Shown: positions 51,500 to 60,577 of the stretch, piece by piece
Layout: each line of letters starts with the position of its first letter
Position numbering within the stretch: position 1 is the first letter of the stretch
Assembly (NCBI RefSeq): GCF_900115395.1
Contig: NZ_FOWE01000001.1
Location: 620,001 to 684,000 of the forward strand
Direction: 5' to 3'
Length of the DNA stretch: 64,000 bases
Origin: Geodermatophilus obscurus
GTDB lineage: Bacteria > Actinomycetota > Actinomycetes > Mycobacteriales > Geodermatophilaceae
Notes under the pieces: model-generated
What the model was told of the DNA's origin: nothing
The model's database searches: none
Seen by the model: only the letters and a program-made list of their open reading frames with translations
Made by a program: the position numbers and the translations under genes

Positions 51500-52924
51500 T
51501 CAGTTCCGCCTCTCGTACTCCTGGAACCCGGCGCCCTCGTAGTCCGGCGCGGGGGCCGAGATCAGCTGCGCGCCGGGCTTGCGGTGGATGCCCGCGCGCG
51601 CGGTGACGCTCAGCAGGTAGACGTCGAGCCCGATGAGGGCCAGGTACACCGCCCACAGGCCGATCAGGCCGGCGAGCACCTCCCCGGCGGTGTTGGCGCT
51701 GACGCCCTCGGTGACGGTGAGCTCGCCGTAGACCATGAACGGCTGGCGGCCCATCTCGGTGACCATCCACCCGGTGAAGTTGGCGATCCAGGGCAGCGGG
51801 ATGAACAGCACGAGCGCCCTGAGGTACCAGCGGGTGGTGTCCAGCCCGCGCCCCCGGCGCCACCAGAGGAACAGGCCGAGGAACGCCGCGGCGAGGAGCA
51901 GCGACCCGATCGCCACCATGATCCGGAACGACCAGTACACCCAGGCCACCGGCGGGGTGTAGTCGTCCTCGCCGTAGGCGGCGTCGTACTGCTCCTCGAG
52001 CTGGTTGATGCCCTCGTAGCGCCCCTCGAGGCTGTTGTAGGCGAGGATCGACCCGACGTAGGGGATCTCGATGTTGAACGGGTTCTCCCGCTGCCCCTGG
52101 TCGATGATCGCGAACAGCGACCACGGGGCCGGGGAGTCCGACGTCTCCCACTGCGCCTCCATCGCCGCGAACTTCATCGGCTGGTCCTCGCGGGCGACCT
52201 GCCCGGCGGTGTGGCCGCTGATCACGGAGAACACCGTGCCGATGGCGGCGAAGACCAGGCCGATGCGCAGTGACCGGCGGTAGACGTCGGTGTCGCGCCC
52301 GTGCAGCAGGTGGAAGGCGCTGATGCCGAGCACGAAGAACGCCGCGACCACCCAGGCGCTGCCCTGCACGTGGGCGAAGTACAGCCAGGCCTTGTAGTTG
52401 AAGACGACGGCGGCGAAGTCGGTGAGCCGGGCCTGCCCGTCGACGACCTCGTAGCCGACGGGGTGGTGCATCCAGGCGTTGGCCAGCACGATCCAGAACG
52501 CGCTGATCTGGGTGCCGATCGCCACCAGCCAGATGCTGGCCAGGCGCATCCACGGCTTGAGGCGGTCCTTGCCGAACCACCACAGCCCGATGAAGGTGCT
52601 CTCCAGGAAGAAGGCCATGAGCACCTCGAGGGCCAGCGGGACCCCGAAGATGTTGCCCACGAAGAAGGAGAACTCGCTCCAGTTCATCCCGAACTGGAAC
52701 TCCTGCACGATGCCGGTCACCACGCCGACGGCGAAGTTGATGAGGAAGAGGTGGCCGAAGAAGCCGGTCATCTTCCCGTACACCTCGCGCCGGTCGGCGC
52801 GGACGTAGGCGATCGTCTCCATCACCGCGATGAGGAACGCCAGACCGACGGTGAGCGAGACGAAGAAGAAGTGGAAGATGCTCGTCGAGGCGAACTGGAA
52901 ACGGGAGAGCTCGACCACGTCCAC
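51500..52924 (-). CDS. cydA: Cytochrome bd oxidase subunit I
   Basis: 474-aa haem subunit. GTG 52924 follows GAGGTGG. H18 in S-I-F-H-F-F-F-V matches the haem b595/d axial histidine (H19 in E. coli); M-x-x-A-A-M-E-A-Q-W and G-R-Q-P-F-M-V-Y-G motifs are present. The length (474 against ~520 in E. coli) places it in the short-Q-loop class, as in other actinobacteria. First gene of cydABDC; these oxidases support growth at low oxygen and resist nitric oxide and peroxide. Confidence 0.97.
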   Translation of the reverse strand: MDVVELSRFQFASTSIFHFFFVSLTVGLAFLIAVMETIAYVRADRREVYGKMTGFFGHLFLINFAVGVVTGIVQEFQFGMNWSEFSFFVGNIFGVPLALEVLMAFFLESTFIGLWWFGKDRLKPWMRLASIWLVAIGTQISAFWIVLANAWMHHPVGYEVVDGQARLTDFAAVVFNYKAWLYFAHVQGSAWVVAAFFVLGISAFHLLHGRDTDVYRRSLRIGLVFAAIGTVFSVISGHTAGQVAREDQPMKFAAMEAQWETSDSPAPWSLFAIIDQGQRENPFNIEIPYVGSILAYNSLEGRYEGINQLEEQYDAAYGEDDYTPPVAWVYWSFRIMVAIGSLLLAAAFLGLFLWWRRGRGLDTTRWYLRALVLFIPLPWIANFTGWMVTEMGRQPFMVYGELTVTEGVSANTAGEVLAGLIGLWAVYLALIGLDVYLLSVTARAGIHRKPGAQLISAPAPDYEGAGFQEYERRN

Positions 52925-53006
52925 GTGCGCACCACCTCGTTCCGGGGGCCTGGCGGGGCGGTGGGGCGCGCTGCTGCGCCGAGGGGCCCGGCCGTTCGCG
53001 CACACA

Positions 53007-53018
53007 GTTGCACGCAAC
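53007..53018. promoter_or_regulatory. Short dyad between cydA and the exporter genes
   Basis: GTTGC-AC-GCAAC (53007-53018) is a small inverted repeat in the 247-bp divergent gap. A second, CCCG-AA-CGGG, lies about 17 bases further on. Either may control cyd or the exporter. No Rex-type TTGTGAA-N4-TTCACAA site is present. Confidence 0.3.
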
Positions 53019-53171
53019 CGACCCGGGTGCAGCCCGAACGGGTGAAGGGTACGGCGGCGGCGCCCCGGAAATGTCGTTGCCCTCCTGTGCACTGCAGGTC
53101 TCATGCTGTCGGCCACGAACCCGCCGGGACCCACCCCCGCGCGGCCCACGGCACCCGGACCGAGGAGCGCC

Positions 53172-54161
53172 ATGAGCACCCATCCCGCGGTCGAGGCGAT
53201 CGACCTCGCCAAGCACTTCGGTGACAACCGCGCCGTCGACGGCGTGAGCTTCGTCGTCCCCACCGGCTCGGTCCTGGGCCTGCTCGGGCCCAACGGGGCC
53301 GGCAAGACCACGCTCGTGCGGATGCTCACCACGCTGAGCGTCCCCACGAGCGGGACCGGCCGGGTGGCCGGGTTCGACGTCCGCGAGCAGCCCGACGCCG
53401 TCCGCCGCAGCATCGGCCTGACCGGGCAGGCAGCCACGGTCGACGAGATCCTGACCGGCCGGGAGAACCTCCGGCTGATCGGCAGCCTGTACGGCCTGTC
53501 GCGGGGCTACGTGCGCCGCGCGAGCGACGACCTGCTGGAGCGCTTCGACCTCGCCCGCGCCGCCGACCGGCCGGCGAAGTCCTACTCCGGCGGCATGCGC
53601 CGGCGGCTCGACCTCGCCGTCAGCCTGCTCGCCGCCCCGCCCATCCTCTTCCTCGACGAGCCGACCACCGGGCTGGACCCGCAGAGCCGGTCGGGGCTGT
53701 GGGACGTGCTGCGGGAGCTCGTGCAGGAGGGCACCACCCTGGTGCTCACCACGCAGTACCTGGAGGAGGCCGACCACCTCGCCGACGAGATCGTGGTGGT
53801 CGACCGGGGCAGGGTCATCGCCGCCGGCACGCCCACCCAGCTCAAGGACCGCGCCGGTCAGGCCAGCGTCGTGGTGACGCTGACCCACGCCGCCGACCTC
53901 GACGCGGCCGCGGCGCTGATGCGCGACCACTCCCCCGCGGTGCACGTCGAGACGGGCAGCCGGCGGTTGACGGCGCAGGCCGGCGGGCTGGGCGACATGA
54001 CACGCATCGCCGCCGTCTTCGAGCACAGCGGCATCGAGCTCGACGACCTCGGCCTGGCCCGGCCCAGCCTCGACGACGTCTTCCTGCACCTCACCGGGCA
54101 CCGCGCCGAGTCCGACACCGACACCGCCGCCACGAACACCCCTGAGGGAGCCGCCTCGTGA
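53172..54161 (+). CDS. Daunorubicin-resistance-type ABC ATPase (DrrA-like)
   Basis: 329-aa ATPase. ATG 53172 follows GGAGCG. Walker A G-P-N-G-A-G-K-T-T at 39-47, Q-loop L-T-G-Q, signature Y-S-G-G-M-R-R-R-L-D-L-A, Walker B I-L-F-L-D-E-P-T-T-G-L-D-P and the DrrA C-terminal region (D-D-L-G-L-A-R-P-S-L-D-D-V-F-L-H-L-T-G-H). The next gene, overlapping by four bases, is its permease. Export of a lipid or drug-like compound is likely; the substrate is unknown. Confidence 0.93.
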   Translation: MSTHPAVEAIDLAKHFGDNRAVDGVSFVVPTGSVLGLLGPNGAGKTTLVRMLTTLSVPTSGTGRVAGFDVREQPDAVRRSIGLTGQAATVDEILTGRENLRLIGSLYGLSRGYVRRASDDLLERFDLARAADRPAKSYSGGMRRRLDLAVSLLAAPPILFLDEPTTGLDPQSRSGLWDVLRELVQEGTTLVLTTQYLEEADHLADEIVVVDRGRVIAAGTPTQLKDRAGQASVVVTLTHAADLDAAAALMRDHSPAVHVETGSRRLTAQAGGLGDMTRIAAVFEHSGIELDDLGLARPSLDDVFLHLTGHRAESDTDTAATNTPEGAAS

Positions 54162-55000
54162 CCGCCATCCAGACCCGGCCGCCGGCCACCGCCCGGCCGG
54201 AGATCCACCCGCCGTCGCTGCTGCGTGCGTCGTCGACGATCGTGTGGCGCAACCTCGTGCACATCCGGCGGATGCCGGAGATGCTGCTCGACGTCACCGT
54301 CCAGTCGGTGATGTTCGTGCTGCTGTTCGCCTACGTGTTCGGCGGCGCGATCGCCGTGGCCGGCACGAGCTACAAGGAGTTCCTGCTGCCCGGGATCATG
54401 GTGCAGACCATGGTCTTCTCCTCGGCCGTGGTCGCCATGGGGCTGACCAACGACCTCCAGAAGGGCATCGTCGACCGCTTCCGGTCACTGCCGGTCCCCC
54501 GGTCCTCGGTGCTGGTGGGGCGGAGCATCTCCAGCCTCATCCACTCCAGCATCGGCGTCGCGGTCATGGCGATCACCGGCCTGCTCATCGGCTGGCGGGT
54601 CCGCAACGGCGTCGTCGACGGCGTCCTGGCGTTCCTGCTGCTCCTGCTGTTCGGCTTCGCGATGATCTGGCTGGGCATCTGGGTGGGCTCGCTGATGCGC
54701 ACCGTGGAGGCCGTCCAGGGCTTCATGTTCACCGTCATGTTCCCGCTGACGTTCGTGGCCAACACGTTCGCGCCGCCGGAGAGCATGCCCCAGTGGCTGC
54801 GCACCGTCGCCGAGTGGAACCCGGTGTCGGCGCTGACCCAGGCCTGCCGGGAGCTGTGGGGCAACGGGTTGCCGGCCGCCGCCGACGCCGCCTTCCCCCT
54901 GCAGCACCCGGTGGCGTTCTCCGTCGGCTGGTCGGTGCTGCTCACGGCGGTCTTCGCGCCGCTGGCGGTCGCGGCGTTCCGGCGCCGCTCCCGCGACTGA
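54158..55000 (+). CDS. ABC-2 type permease (DrrB-like)
   Basis: 280-aa membrane protein with six helices (about 45-65, 78-95, 125-145, 153-175, 188-205, 245-272). GTG 54158 overlaps the DrrA-like stop as GTGA. Features F-V-L-L-F-A-Y-V-F-G-G-A-I, L-P-G-I-M-V-Q-T and F-R-S-L-P-V-P-R-S-S-V-L-V-G-R are typical of DrrB/ABC-2 permeases. Convergent with the dioxygenase gene. Confidence 0.93.
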   Translation: MTAIQTRPPATARPEIHPPSLLRASSTIVWRNLVHIRRMPEMLLDVTVQSVMFVLLFAYVFGGAIAVAGTSYKEFLLPGIMVQTMVFSSAVVAMGLTNDLQKGIVDRFRSLPVPRSSVLVGRSISSLIHSSIGVAVMAITGLLIGWRVRNGVVDGVLAFLLLLLFGFAMIWLGIWVGSLMRTVEAVQGFMFTVMFPLTFVANTFAPPESMPQWLRTVAEWNPVSALTQACRELWGNGLPAAADAAFPLQHPVAFSVGWSVLLTAVFAPLAVAAFRRRSRD

Positions 55001-55026
55001 CGGGCTCCCGCGACTGCGGGCCGGTC

Positions 55027-55866
55027 TCAGCCCGCGCTGCACCACTCCCCCGGCGTGTGCACGCCGTGGACGACGCGCAGGTCGACGCCGTCGTCGACCG
55101 GGCGCAGGTGCGGCGCGGGCCGCCAGTCGTGGCGGGGTGCGTCCGGGCGGGCGGCGGCGTGCGCGGCCAGCGCGGCGGGCAGCAGCCGCATCCGCGCGGC
55201 GAGCCAGTCGTCGTCCCAGGGGCCGTCCTCGAGCACCGAAGCGGCGGGGCGGAACTCCAGGTAGACGGTGCGCCGCAGCGGCGAGCCGGCGGTGGGCGGC
55301 GAGCCGTGCACGACCATGTCGTCGTGCACCAGGACGTCCCCGGGCGCCATGGGGACCTCCACGGCGCCCGGGACGTCCCAGCCGTGCTCGTCGCGCAGGG
55401 CGCAGGCGTCGGCGCGGGCCCGCTGGGAGCCGGGCACCACCCGCAGCGCGCCCTGTCCGGGGAGCGCGGCGTCGAGGTAGACGTCGACGTTGAACAGCCG
55501 GTGCCGCCGGGGGTGCACGGCGTCCTGGTGCCAGGGCACCGCCGCGCCGGCGCCCGCGGCCTTGACCACCAGCGACTCGTAGGTGGGCACCAGGTCCGGC
55601 CCGGCCAGCGACTCGGCGATCCCCAGCACCTCCGGGCTGCCGAGCAGCTCCAGCGAGGCGTCCTCGCCCTTGTCGTGGAGGTGGTCGACCCGCCAGAGCA
55701 CGCCACCGGAGAGCAGGTGGTCGCCGGTCGGTGGCATGGCCGTCCACCGGTCGGCGGCGGCGCGCAGCCGGGTCAGCAGGTCGGCGGGGACCCGGTCGCG
55801 CAGGACGAGGTACCCCCCGGCGTCGAACCGGTCGACCTGGGCGGGTGTCAGGGACAGCGGCGTCAT
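55027..55866 (-). CDS. Phytanoyl-CoA dioxygenase (PhyH) family protein
   Basis: 279-aa Fe(II)/2-oxoglutarate enzyme. The iron ligands are H113-x-D115 (P-W-H-Q-D-A-V-H) and H187 in D-D-M-V-V-H-G-S; the 2-oxoglutarate arginine follows in P-L-R-R-T-V-Y. The fold also shows L-R-V-V-P-G-S-Q and N-V-D-V-Y-L-D-A-A-L. ATG 55866 lies only 41 bp from the divergent AraC start, suggesting shared control by that regulator. The substrate is unknown; bacterial PhyH enzymes hydroxylate lipids, sugars or ectoine. Confidence 0.92.
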   Translation of the reverse strand: MTPLSLTPAQVDRFDAGGYLVLRDRVPADLLTRLRAAADRWTAMPPTGDHLLSGGVLWRVDHLHDKGEDASLELLGSPEVLGIAESLAGPDLVPTYESLVVKAAGAGAAVPWHQDAVHPRRHRLFNVDVYLDAALPGQGALRVVPGSQRARADACALRDEHGWDVPGAVEVPMAPGDVLVHDDMVVHGSPPTAGSPLRRTVYLEFRPAASVLEDGPWDDDWLAARMRLLPAALAAHAAARPDAPRHDWRPAPHLRPVDDGVDLRVVHGVHTPGEWCSAG

Positions 55867-55907
55867 GCCTCCGATGCTCGGCCGGGCCGGCGGGGCAGAC
55901 TCCCGGC

Positions 55908-56657
55908 ATGGACGGCGGTCCTTCCCGGATCCTCGCGACCCCCCTCCCCGAGCCGCTGGCCGGCCCGGTGCACGAGGAGCACGGCCTGGCCTGCCGGCTG
56001 AGCACCCGACCGGTGATGCGGCGGGCGCACCGGCACGACGACGTCGAGCTGGCGCTGGCCGTGGGCGGGTGGGTCGAGCACGAGCACGCGGGCCGGCCGA
56101 CCGCGGCGCTGCTGCGGGGCGGTCGGCTGGTGCTGCCGGGGCGGCACGACGACGCCGCCCGGTTCGCCCGGTGGGCGGCCGACCTGGCCGGTGGCGTGCC
56201 CGCCGAGGCCCGCGCGGCGCGGCTGGAGGCCCGGGCGCTGCTGGAGCGGCTGTCGGTCGCCGCGCCGGGCCCGGGGGACGACGCCCCCGTCCCGGTCGCG
56301 GGCACCGCCGGTGAGCGGCACGCCCGGCAGGTGGCGAGGATGACCGCCTTCGTCGCCGCCCGGTTCCGCGAGCCGATCGGGGTGGCCGAGGTCGCCGCCG
56401 CCGCGCACCTGCACCCGGCCACCGCGACCGCCGCCTTCCGCGCCGTCACCGGCACGACACCGGGCGCGTTCCTGCTGCACTGCCGGCTGGCCGAGGCCCG
56501 GCGCCTGCTCCTGGTCACCACCGCCGACGTCGGCGCCGTGGCCCGCCGGGCGGGGTTCGGGTCGACCAGCAGCTTCTACGCGGCCTTCACCCGCGAGGTC
56601 GGCGAGCCCCCCGCGGCCTGGCGGCGACGGCGGGGAGCCGTCCGCGCCGTCGTCTGA
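55908..56657 (+). CDS. AraC-family regulator with shortened cupin
   Basis: 249-aa regulator. The C-terminal AraC domain is complete: A-R-Q-V-A-R-M-T-A-F-V-A-A-R-F-R-E-P-I, A-A-A-A-H-L-H-P-A-T-A-T-A-A-F and A-R-R-A-G-F-G-S-T-S-S-F-Y-A-A-F. The N-terminal part has the H-R-H-D-D-V-E-L cupin entry but is about 40-50 residues shorter than usual (~290 aa); it passes directly from A-L-A-V-G-G into a linker. ATG 55908 has only a weak ribosome site. Divergent from the PhyH gene, which is its likely target. Confidence 0.85.
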   Translation: MDGGPSRILATPLPEPLAGPVHEEHGLACRLSTRPVMRRAHRHDDVELALAVGGWVEHEHAGRPTAALLRGGRLVLPGRHDDAARFARWAADLAGGVPAEARAARLEARALLERLSVAAPGPGDDAPVPVAGTAGERHARQVARMTAFVAARFREPIGVAEVAAAAHLHPATATAAFRAVTGTTPGAFLLHCRLAEARRLLLVTTADVGAVARRAGFGSTSSFYAAFTREVGEPPAAWRRRRGAVRAVV

Positions 56658-56722
56658 GGGGCCGGACCTTGACGGTCCCGCACCACCGTGCCACGGTTTG
56701 ACATCCCAACTGAGGAGCTGCC

Positions 56723-57217
56723 GTGGACCTCGAGGTGCTCACCCGGCCCGTGCGACCCGACGACGAGCCGCGCTTCGTGCGGCTGTGGCCGCGGCTGTCG
56801 GCCGAGACCCGCTACCGGCGCTTCCACGCCCCGGTGCACCGCTTCCCCCTGTCGTTCGTGCGGCGGCTGGTCGTCGTGGACCACGACCTGCGCGAGGCCG
56901 TGGTCGCCGAGATCGGCGGCGAGGTGGTGGGCGTGGCCCGCTACGACCGGCTGCCCGGCGACCCGGCCACCGCCGAGCTCGCCGTCGTGGTCGAGGACGC
57001 GTGGCAGGGCGTCGGGCTCGGCCGCCAGCTGCTGACCGAGCTGCTCCGCCTGGCCGCCGAACGCGGCGTGCGCACGCTCACCGCGACGGTGCAGGCCGAC
57101 AACGAGCGCATGCTCGGCATGCTCCGCCGGCTGCTGCCGTCGGCGCGGCTGGTGGCCGAGGACGGCGTCTACGCCGTGACCGCCGCGGTGGCCGACGCCG
57201 CACCGGTCCGGCGGTGA
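56723..57217 (+). CDS. GNAT-family N-acetyltransferase
   Basis: 164-aa acetyltransferase. GTG 56723 follows GAGGAG by five bases. Structure: R-P-V-R-P-D-D-E start, R-R-F-H-A-P loop, V-V-V-E-D-A-W-Q-G-V-G-L-G-R-Q-L-L (acetyl-CoA motif Q-G-V-G-L-G), then T-A-T-V-Q-A-D-N-E-R-M. The R-Y-R-R-F-H form resembles GNATs fused to acyl-CoA synthetases that acetylate enzymes such as acetyl-CoA synthetase, but this one stands alone. Substrate unknown. Confidence 0.9.
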   Translation: MDLEVLTRPVRPDDEPRFVRLWPRLSAETRYRRFHAPVHRFPLSFVRRLVVVDHDLREAVVAEIGGEVVGVARYDRLPGDPATAELAVVVEDAWQGVGLGRQLLTELLRLAAERGVRTLTATVQADNERMLGMLRRLLPSARLVAEDGVYAVTAAVADAAPVRR

Positions 57218-57253
57218 CCTCCGGCCGGTGGCGGTCCCGCGCACCGGCCCCGG

Positions 57254-58444
57254 TCAGGGCAGGACGCCCGCCGACCGCGGGCGCGGGGACGCGCGGAGGA
57301 CGTCGACGCTGAGGGCGGCGCCGGCCGCCGCCACCAGCCCGGCGAGCAGGAAGGGCAGGAGGAACCCGCCCGCCGTCTCGGCGAGGTAGCCGCCGAGCGG
57401 AGGGCCGCACAGCTGCGCCAGGCCGAAGGCGAGGGTGCAGCGGCCGAAGGCGCCGGCGAACTCCCGCGGGGTCAGGAAGTCCGACAGGTGGGCGGCGATC
57501 ACCGCCGGCAGCCCCGACATCATGAGGCCGAACAACAGGGCCGACGCCGAGGCCAGCGGTTCCACGCCCAGCGGCACGAGCAGGATCGCCGCCGCCATGG
57601 CGAGGTAGCCGCCGACCAGCGTGGGACCGCGCCCCCACCGGTCCGACAGCGGCCCGAGCACGATCCCGCCGGCGACCAGCCCGATCCCGACCAGCGTGTA
57701 GACGGCCGAGGCGTGGCCGGCCGAGAAGCCGGCGTCGTCCTCCAGCGCGGTCACCAGGTAGCTGGTGTAGACGGAGTAGGCCAGGCCGTAGGCGGCGTAG
57801 CCGCCGGTCAGGCCGATCCAGCCGGGCACCCGGCGCAGGGCGCCGGCGCGCACCGGGGAGTCGTCGTCGCGGTGCCGCGCCGGCCGGAGCAGCAGCAGAC
57901 ACAGGACGAGCGTGACCAGCGCGAGCACCGTCTCCACCAGGTAGACCGTGCGCCAGGAGGCGTCCCCACCCTGCGCCTGCAGGATCCAGGTCAGGGCGCT
58001 GGCGAACACGATCCCGCCGCCGATGCCCGAGCCCGCGACGCCGATCGCCGCGCCGCGGCGCGAGGGCCGGACGACGGAGCCCGCGAGCCCGGGTGCCGGC
58101 ACCCAGATGAACGCACCGCCCACGCCGGTCAGGGTCAGTCCCACGGCCAGGCCCCCGGCGCCGCCCGCCGCGGTGAGCAGCGCCAGGCCGACCGTGCTGC
58201 AGGCCAGACCGGCCTGGATGAGCGCGGCGGGCCGGGCCCGGCGCGAGAGCGCACTGACGGCGACGGTCCCGAGGAGGTAGGCGGTGACGTTGGCCGTGGC
58301 GACCAGCCCCGCCACGGCGTAGGAGCCCAGCAGGTCGCGGTTGATCGCCGGCAGCAGCAGGGCGTAGGAGAACCGGCCGAAGGACTGGGCGACGGCGGAG
58401 GCGAGCGCCACCAGCAGGACGAGCGCGCGGGGCCGCACCGGCAC
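57254..58444 (-). CDS. MFS transporter
   Basis: 396-aa major facilitator with twelve helices. GTG 58444 is set by GGAGGTGG upstream; longer starts would add about 22 low-complexity residues. The first helices (L-V-A-L-A-S-A-V-A-Q-S-F-G-R-F-S-Y-A-L-L-L-P-A-I) and L-S-D-R-W-G-R-G-P loop fit the YbfB/MFS_1 group of small-molecule exporters or importers. Its neighbours are a GNAT gene (convergent) and a LysR gene on the same strand. Confidence 0.9.
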   Translation of the reverse strand: MPVRPRALVLLVALASAVAQSFGRFSYALLLPAINRDLLGSYAVAGLVATANVTAYLLGTVAVSALSRRARPAALIQAGLACSTVGLALLTAAGGAGGLAVGLTLTGVGGAFIWVPAPGLAGSVVRPSRRGAAIGVAGSGIGGGIVFASALTWILQAQGGDASWRTVYLVETVLALVTLVLCLLLLRPARHRDDDSPVRAGALRRVPGWIGLTGGYAAYGLAYSVYTSYLVTALEDDAGFSAGHASAVYTLVGIGLVAGGIVLGPLSDRWGRGPTLVGGYLAMAAAILLVPLGVEPLASASALLFGLMMSGLPAVIAAHLSDFLTPREFAGAFGRCTLAFGLAQLCGPPLGGYLAETAGGFLLPFLLAGLVAAAGAALSVDVLRASPRPRSAGVLP

Positions 58445-58598
58445 GACACCACCTCCGCCCACGCCCGCGGACGGTGCCGCCTCGGCCGTCCGACGGGCGC
58501 AGTCCACCACCTCGGCGGCTGCGGCGCGCTCCGCCCGTCCGCCGGGGGCTCCGGGGACGCGTGCCCCCGGGCGGGACGCCGGCGCGCCTGCGGCGCCC

Positions 58599-59456
58599 TC
58601 AGTGGCCGGGGCCCAGCACGTCGGCGGCCAGGCGGAGGAAGTCGGGCAGCGACGGGTGGGCCGACGCCGCTCTCCAGGCCAGGAGCAGCGGCACCGGGGG
58701 CGCGTCCCGCAGGGGCGTGTAGCGCACGTCCGGCCGGCCGTGGAAGTAGGCGGTGGACGCCGGCGTCACGCCGACGCCCCGGCCGAGCGCGACGGCGGTC
58801 AGCCACTCCTCGGTGTCGGCGACCTCGACGGTGCGGCCGGGTCGCCGGTCGGCCGGCCAGAGGTCGAGCGTCGTCGTCCCGTACTGCCGGTTGAGCACCA
58901 CGGGCTCCGCGGCCAGGTCGGCCATGGTGAGCTCGTCCCGGTCGGCCAGCCGGCCGTCGGCCGCGACGGCGGCGAGCCGGGGCTCCTCGCGCAGCAGGCG
59001 GACCTGCAGTGCGCCGTCGTCGACCGGGCCGCGGAGCAGGGCGACGTCGACCTCTCCCCCGGCGAGGCCGGCGGTGCGGTCGCCGATCCGGCGCACCTCG
59101 AGCGGCCGGTCGGGATGGGCGTGCGACCACGCCCGGAGCAGTTCGGTGGTGTGCTCGCCGGCCGCGGCCCAGGCGTGCCCCAGCCGCAGGGGACGCAGCG
59201 GTGCGGCGACCGCGAGGGCGTCCTCGACGGCTGCCAGGACGGCCCGGCAGCGGTCGCGGAAGGCCTCGCCGGTCGGCGTCAGCCGCATCGACCGGGTCGA
59301 GCGCTCGACCAGCACCACGCCGAGCTGCTCCTCGAGCCTGCGGAGCGTGCGCGACAGGGCGGGCTGCGTCATGTGCAGGCGCGCCGCCGCCCGGGTGATG
59401 GTCGGCTCCTCGGCGATCGCGAGGAACGCCCGGACGTGGCGGAGCTCGAGCTCCAT
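58599..59456 (-). CDS. LysR-family transcriptional regulator
   Basis: 285-aa regulator. ATG 59456 gives the canonical M-E-L-E-L-R-H-V-R-A-F-L-A-I-A-E-E start. The winged helix (about 3-60) includes T-R-A-A-A-R-L-H-M-T-Q-P-A-L-S-R-T-L-R-R-L-E. The effector domain (about 90-285) has V-D-V-A-L-L-R-G-P and G-R-G-V-G-V-T-P. Divergent from the EamA transporter with a 104-bp gap holding a small dyad, so it likely controls that transporter. Confidence 0.93.
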   Translation of the reverse strand: MELELRHVRAFLAIAEEPTITRAAARLHMTQPALSRTLRRLEEQLGVVLVERSTRSMRLTPTGEAFRDRCRAVLAAVEDALAVAAPLRPLRLGHAWAAAGEHTTELLRAWSHAHPDRPLEVRRIGDRTAGLAGGEVDVALLRGPVDDGALQVRLLREEPRLAAVAADGRLADRDELTMADLAAEPVVLNRQYGTTTLDLWPADRRPGRTVEVADTEEWLTAVALGRGVGVTPASTAYFHGRPDVRYTPLRDAPPVPLLLAWRAASAHPSLPDFLRLAADVLGPGH

Positions 59457-59470
59457 GCCCGCGGAGCATA

Positions 59471-59484
59471 GATCCGGGTGGATC
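59471..59484. promoter_or_regulatory. Candidate LysR-site dyad
   Basis: GATCC-GGGT-GGATC lies 15 bp before the LysR start and 77 bp before the EamA start. It is a plausible regulator site in the shared promoter region, but the exact T-N11-A core of LysR boxes is not met. Confidence 0.35.
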
Positions 59485-59560
59485 GGCATTTCCCTCCGCG
59501 GCCGGACGGTGCCTAGCGTCGGGGTGCCCACCCACCGCAGCATTTCCGGGACGCCTCGCC

Positions 59561-60577
59561 ATGAGCACCACGCCCGCCGCCACCGCCACCGCCTCCGCCC
59601 ACGGCCGCGCAGCCGCGCGCCGCACCTGGGCCACGCCCGGGCGCGGCGGCGCGGTCGGCATGGTGCTCGCGGGCATCCTGTCGGTGCAGTTCGGTGGCGC
59701 GCTCGCCGCGACGATGTTCGACCGGGCCGGGCCCGCCGGGATGGTGACGCTGCGGCTGTTCGGCGCCGCACTGGTGCTGGTGCTGCTGGTCCGCCCCCGC
59801 TGGCGGGGTCGTTCCCGCGCCGACTGGGCGGTGATCGCCGCCTTCGGGCTCTCGCTGGCGGTCATGAACGGGCTGTTCTACGAGGCGCTCGCCCGGATGC
59901 CGATCGGCGCGGCGGTCACCGTGGAGTTCCTGGGGCCGCTCGGCCTCGCCGCCGTCCTGTCGCGTCGGCTGCGGCACCTCGGCTGGGTGCTGATGGCCGC
60001 CGTCGGCGTGTTCCTGCTCGGGTACGGCTCGCTGACCGGGCTGGACCCGGTCGGCGTGCTCTTCGCCCTGGGCGCGGGCGCCTGCTGGGCCGGCTACATC
60101 CTGCTGTCGGCCGAGACCGGACGCCGCTCCACCGGGCTGGAGGGACTGGCCCTGGCCAGCGCGGTAGCCGCGGTGGCGGTGCTGCCGTTCGGGCTGGCCT
60201 CGGCCGGGCCGGCGCTGGCGGCGCCCGACGTGCTGCTGGTCGGGCTCGCGGTGGCCCTGCTGTCGTCGGTGGTGCCCTACGCGCTCGAGCTGACCGCGCT
60301 GCGCGCCCTGGCCAGCCGGGTGTTCGGCGTGCTGATGAGCCTGGAACCGGCCGCGGCGGCGCTGGCCGGGCTGCTCGTGCTCGGCCAGGTGCTCACGCCG
60401 GTGCAGCTCCTGGCGGTCGCGCTCGTCGTCGGCGCCAGTGTCGGAGCCGCCCGCTCCCCCGCCCGGGCTCCGCTCCCCACCGGTGGGTCCCGCCGTCAGC
60501 GACGACGGGCCGGTGCCGGTGTGTCCTCGCCGACGACGCCGACCGGGACGGGCGACGGCACGCACTCGGGCAGGTAG
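59561..60577 (+). CDS. EamA-family transporter (RhtA-like)
   Basis: 338-aa transporter with ten helices in two EamA halves (about 32-160 and 165-300). Features L-S-V-Q-F-G-G-A-L-A-A, V-E-F-L-G-P-L-G and E-P-A-A-A-A-L-A-G-L-L-V-L-G-Q fit the RhtA group of amino-acid/metabolite exporters. A polar tail of about 35 residues overlaps the end of the convergent cupin gene by 82 bp. Divergently encoded LysR may control it. Confidence 0.9.
   Translation: MSTTPAATATASAHGRAAARRTWATPGRGGAVGMVLAGILSVQFGGALAATMFDRAGPAGMVTLRLFGAALVLVLLVRPRWRGRSRADWAVIAAFGLSLAVMNGLFYEALARMPIGAAVTVEFLGPLGLAAVLSRRLRHLGWVLMAAVGVFLLGYGSLTGLDPVGVLFALGAGACWAGYILLSAETGRRSTGLEGLALASAVAAVAVLPFGLASAGPALAAPDVLLVGLAVALLSSVVPYALELTALRALASRVFGVLMSLEPAAAALAGLLVLGQVLTPVQLLAVALVVGASVGAARSPARAPLPTGGSRRQRRRAGAGVSSPTTPTGTGDGTHSGR

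Noticed and set aside
50463-54101. Single 1212-codon minus-strand frame
   Set aside because: Only its last third is real (cydB). The rest runs antisense to the DrrA-like gene and out of frame through cydA.
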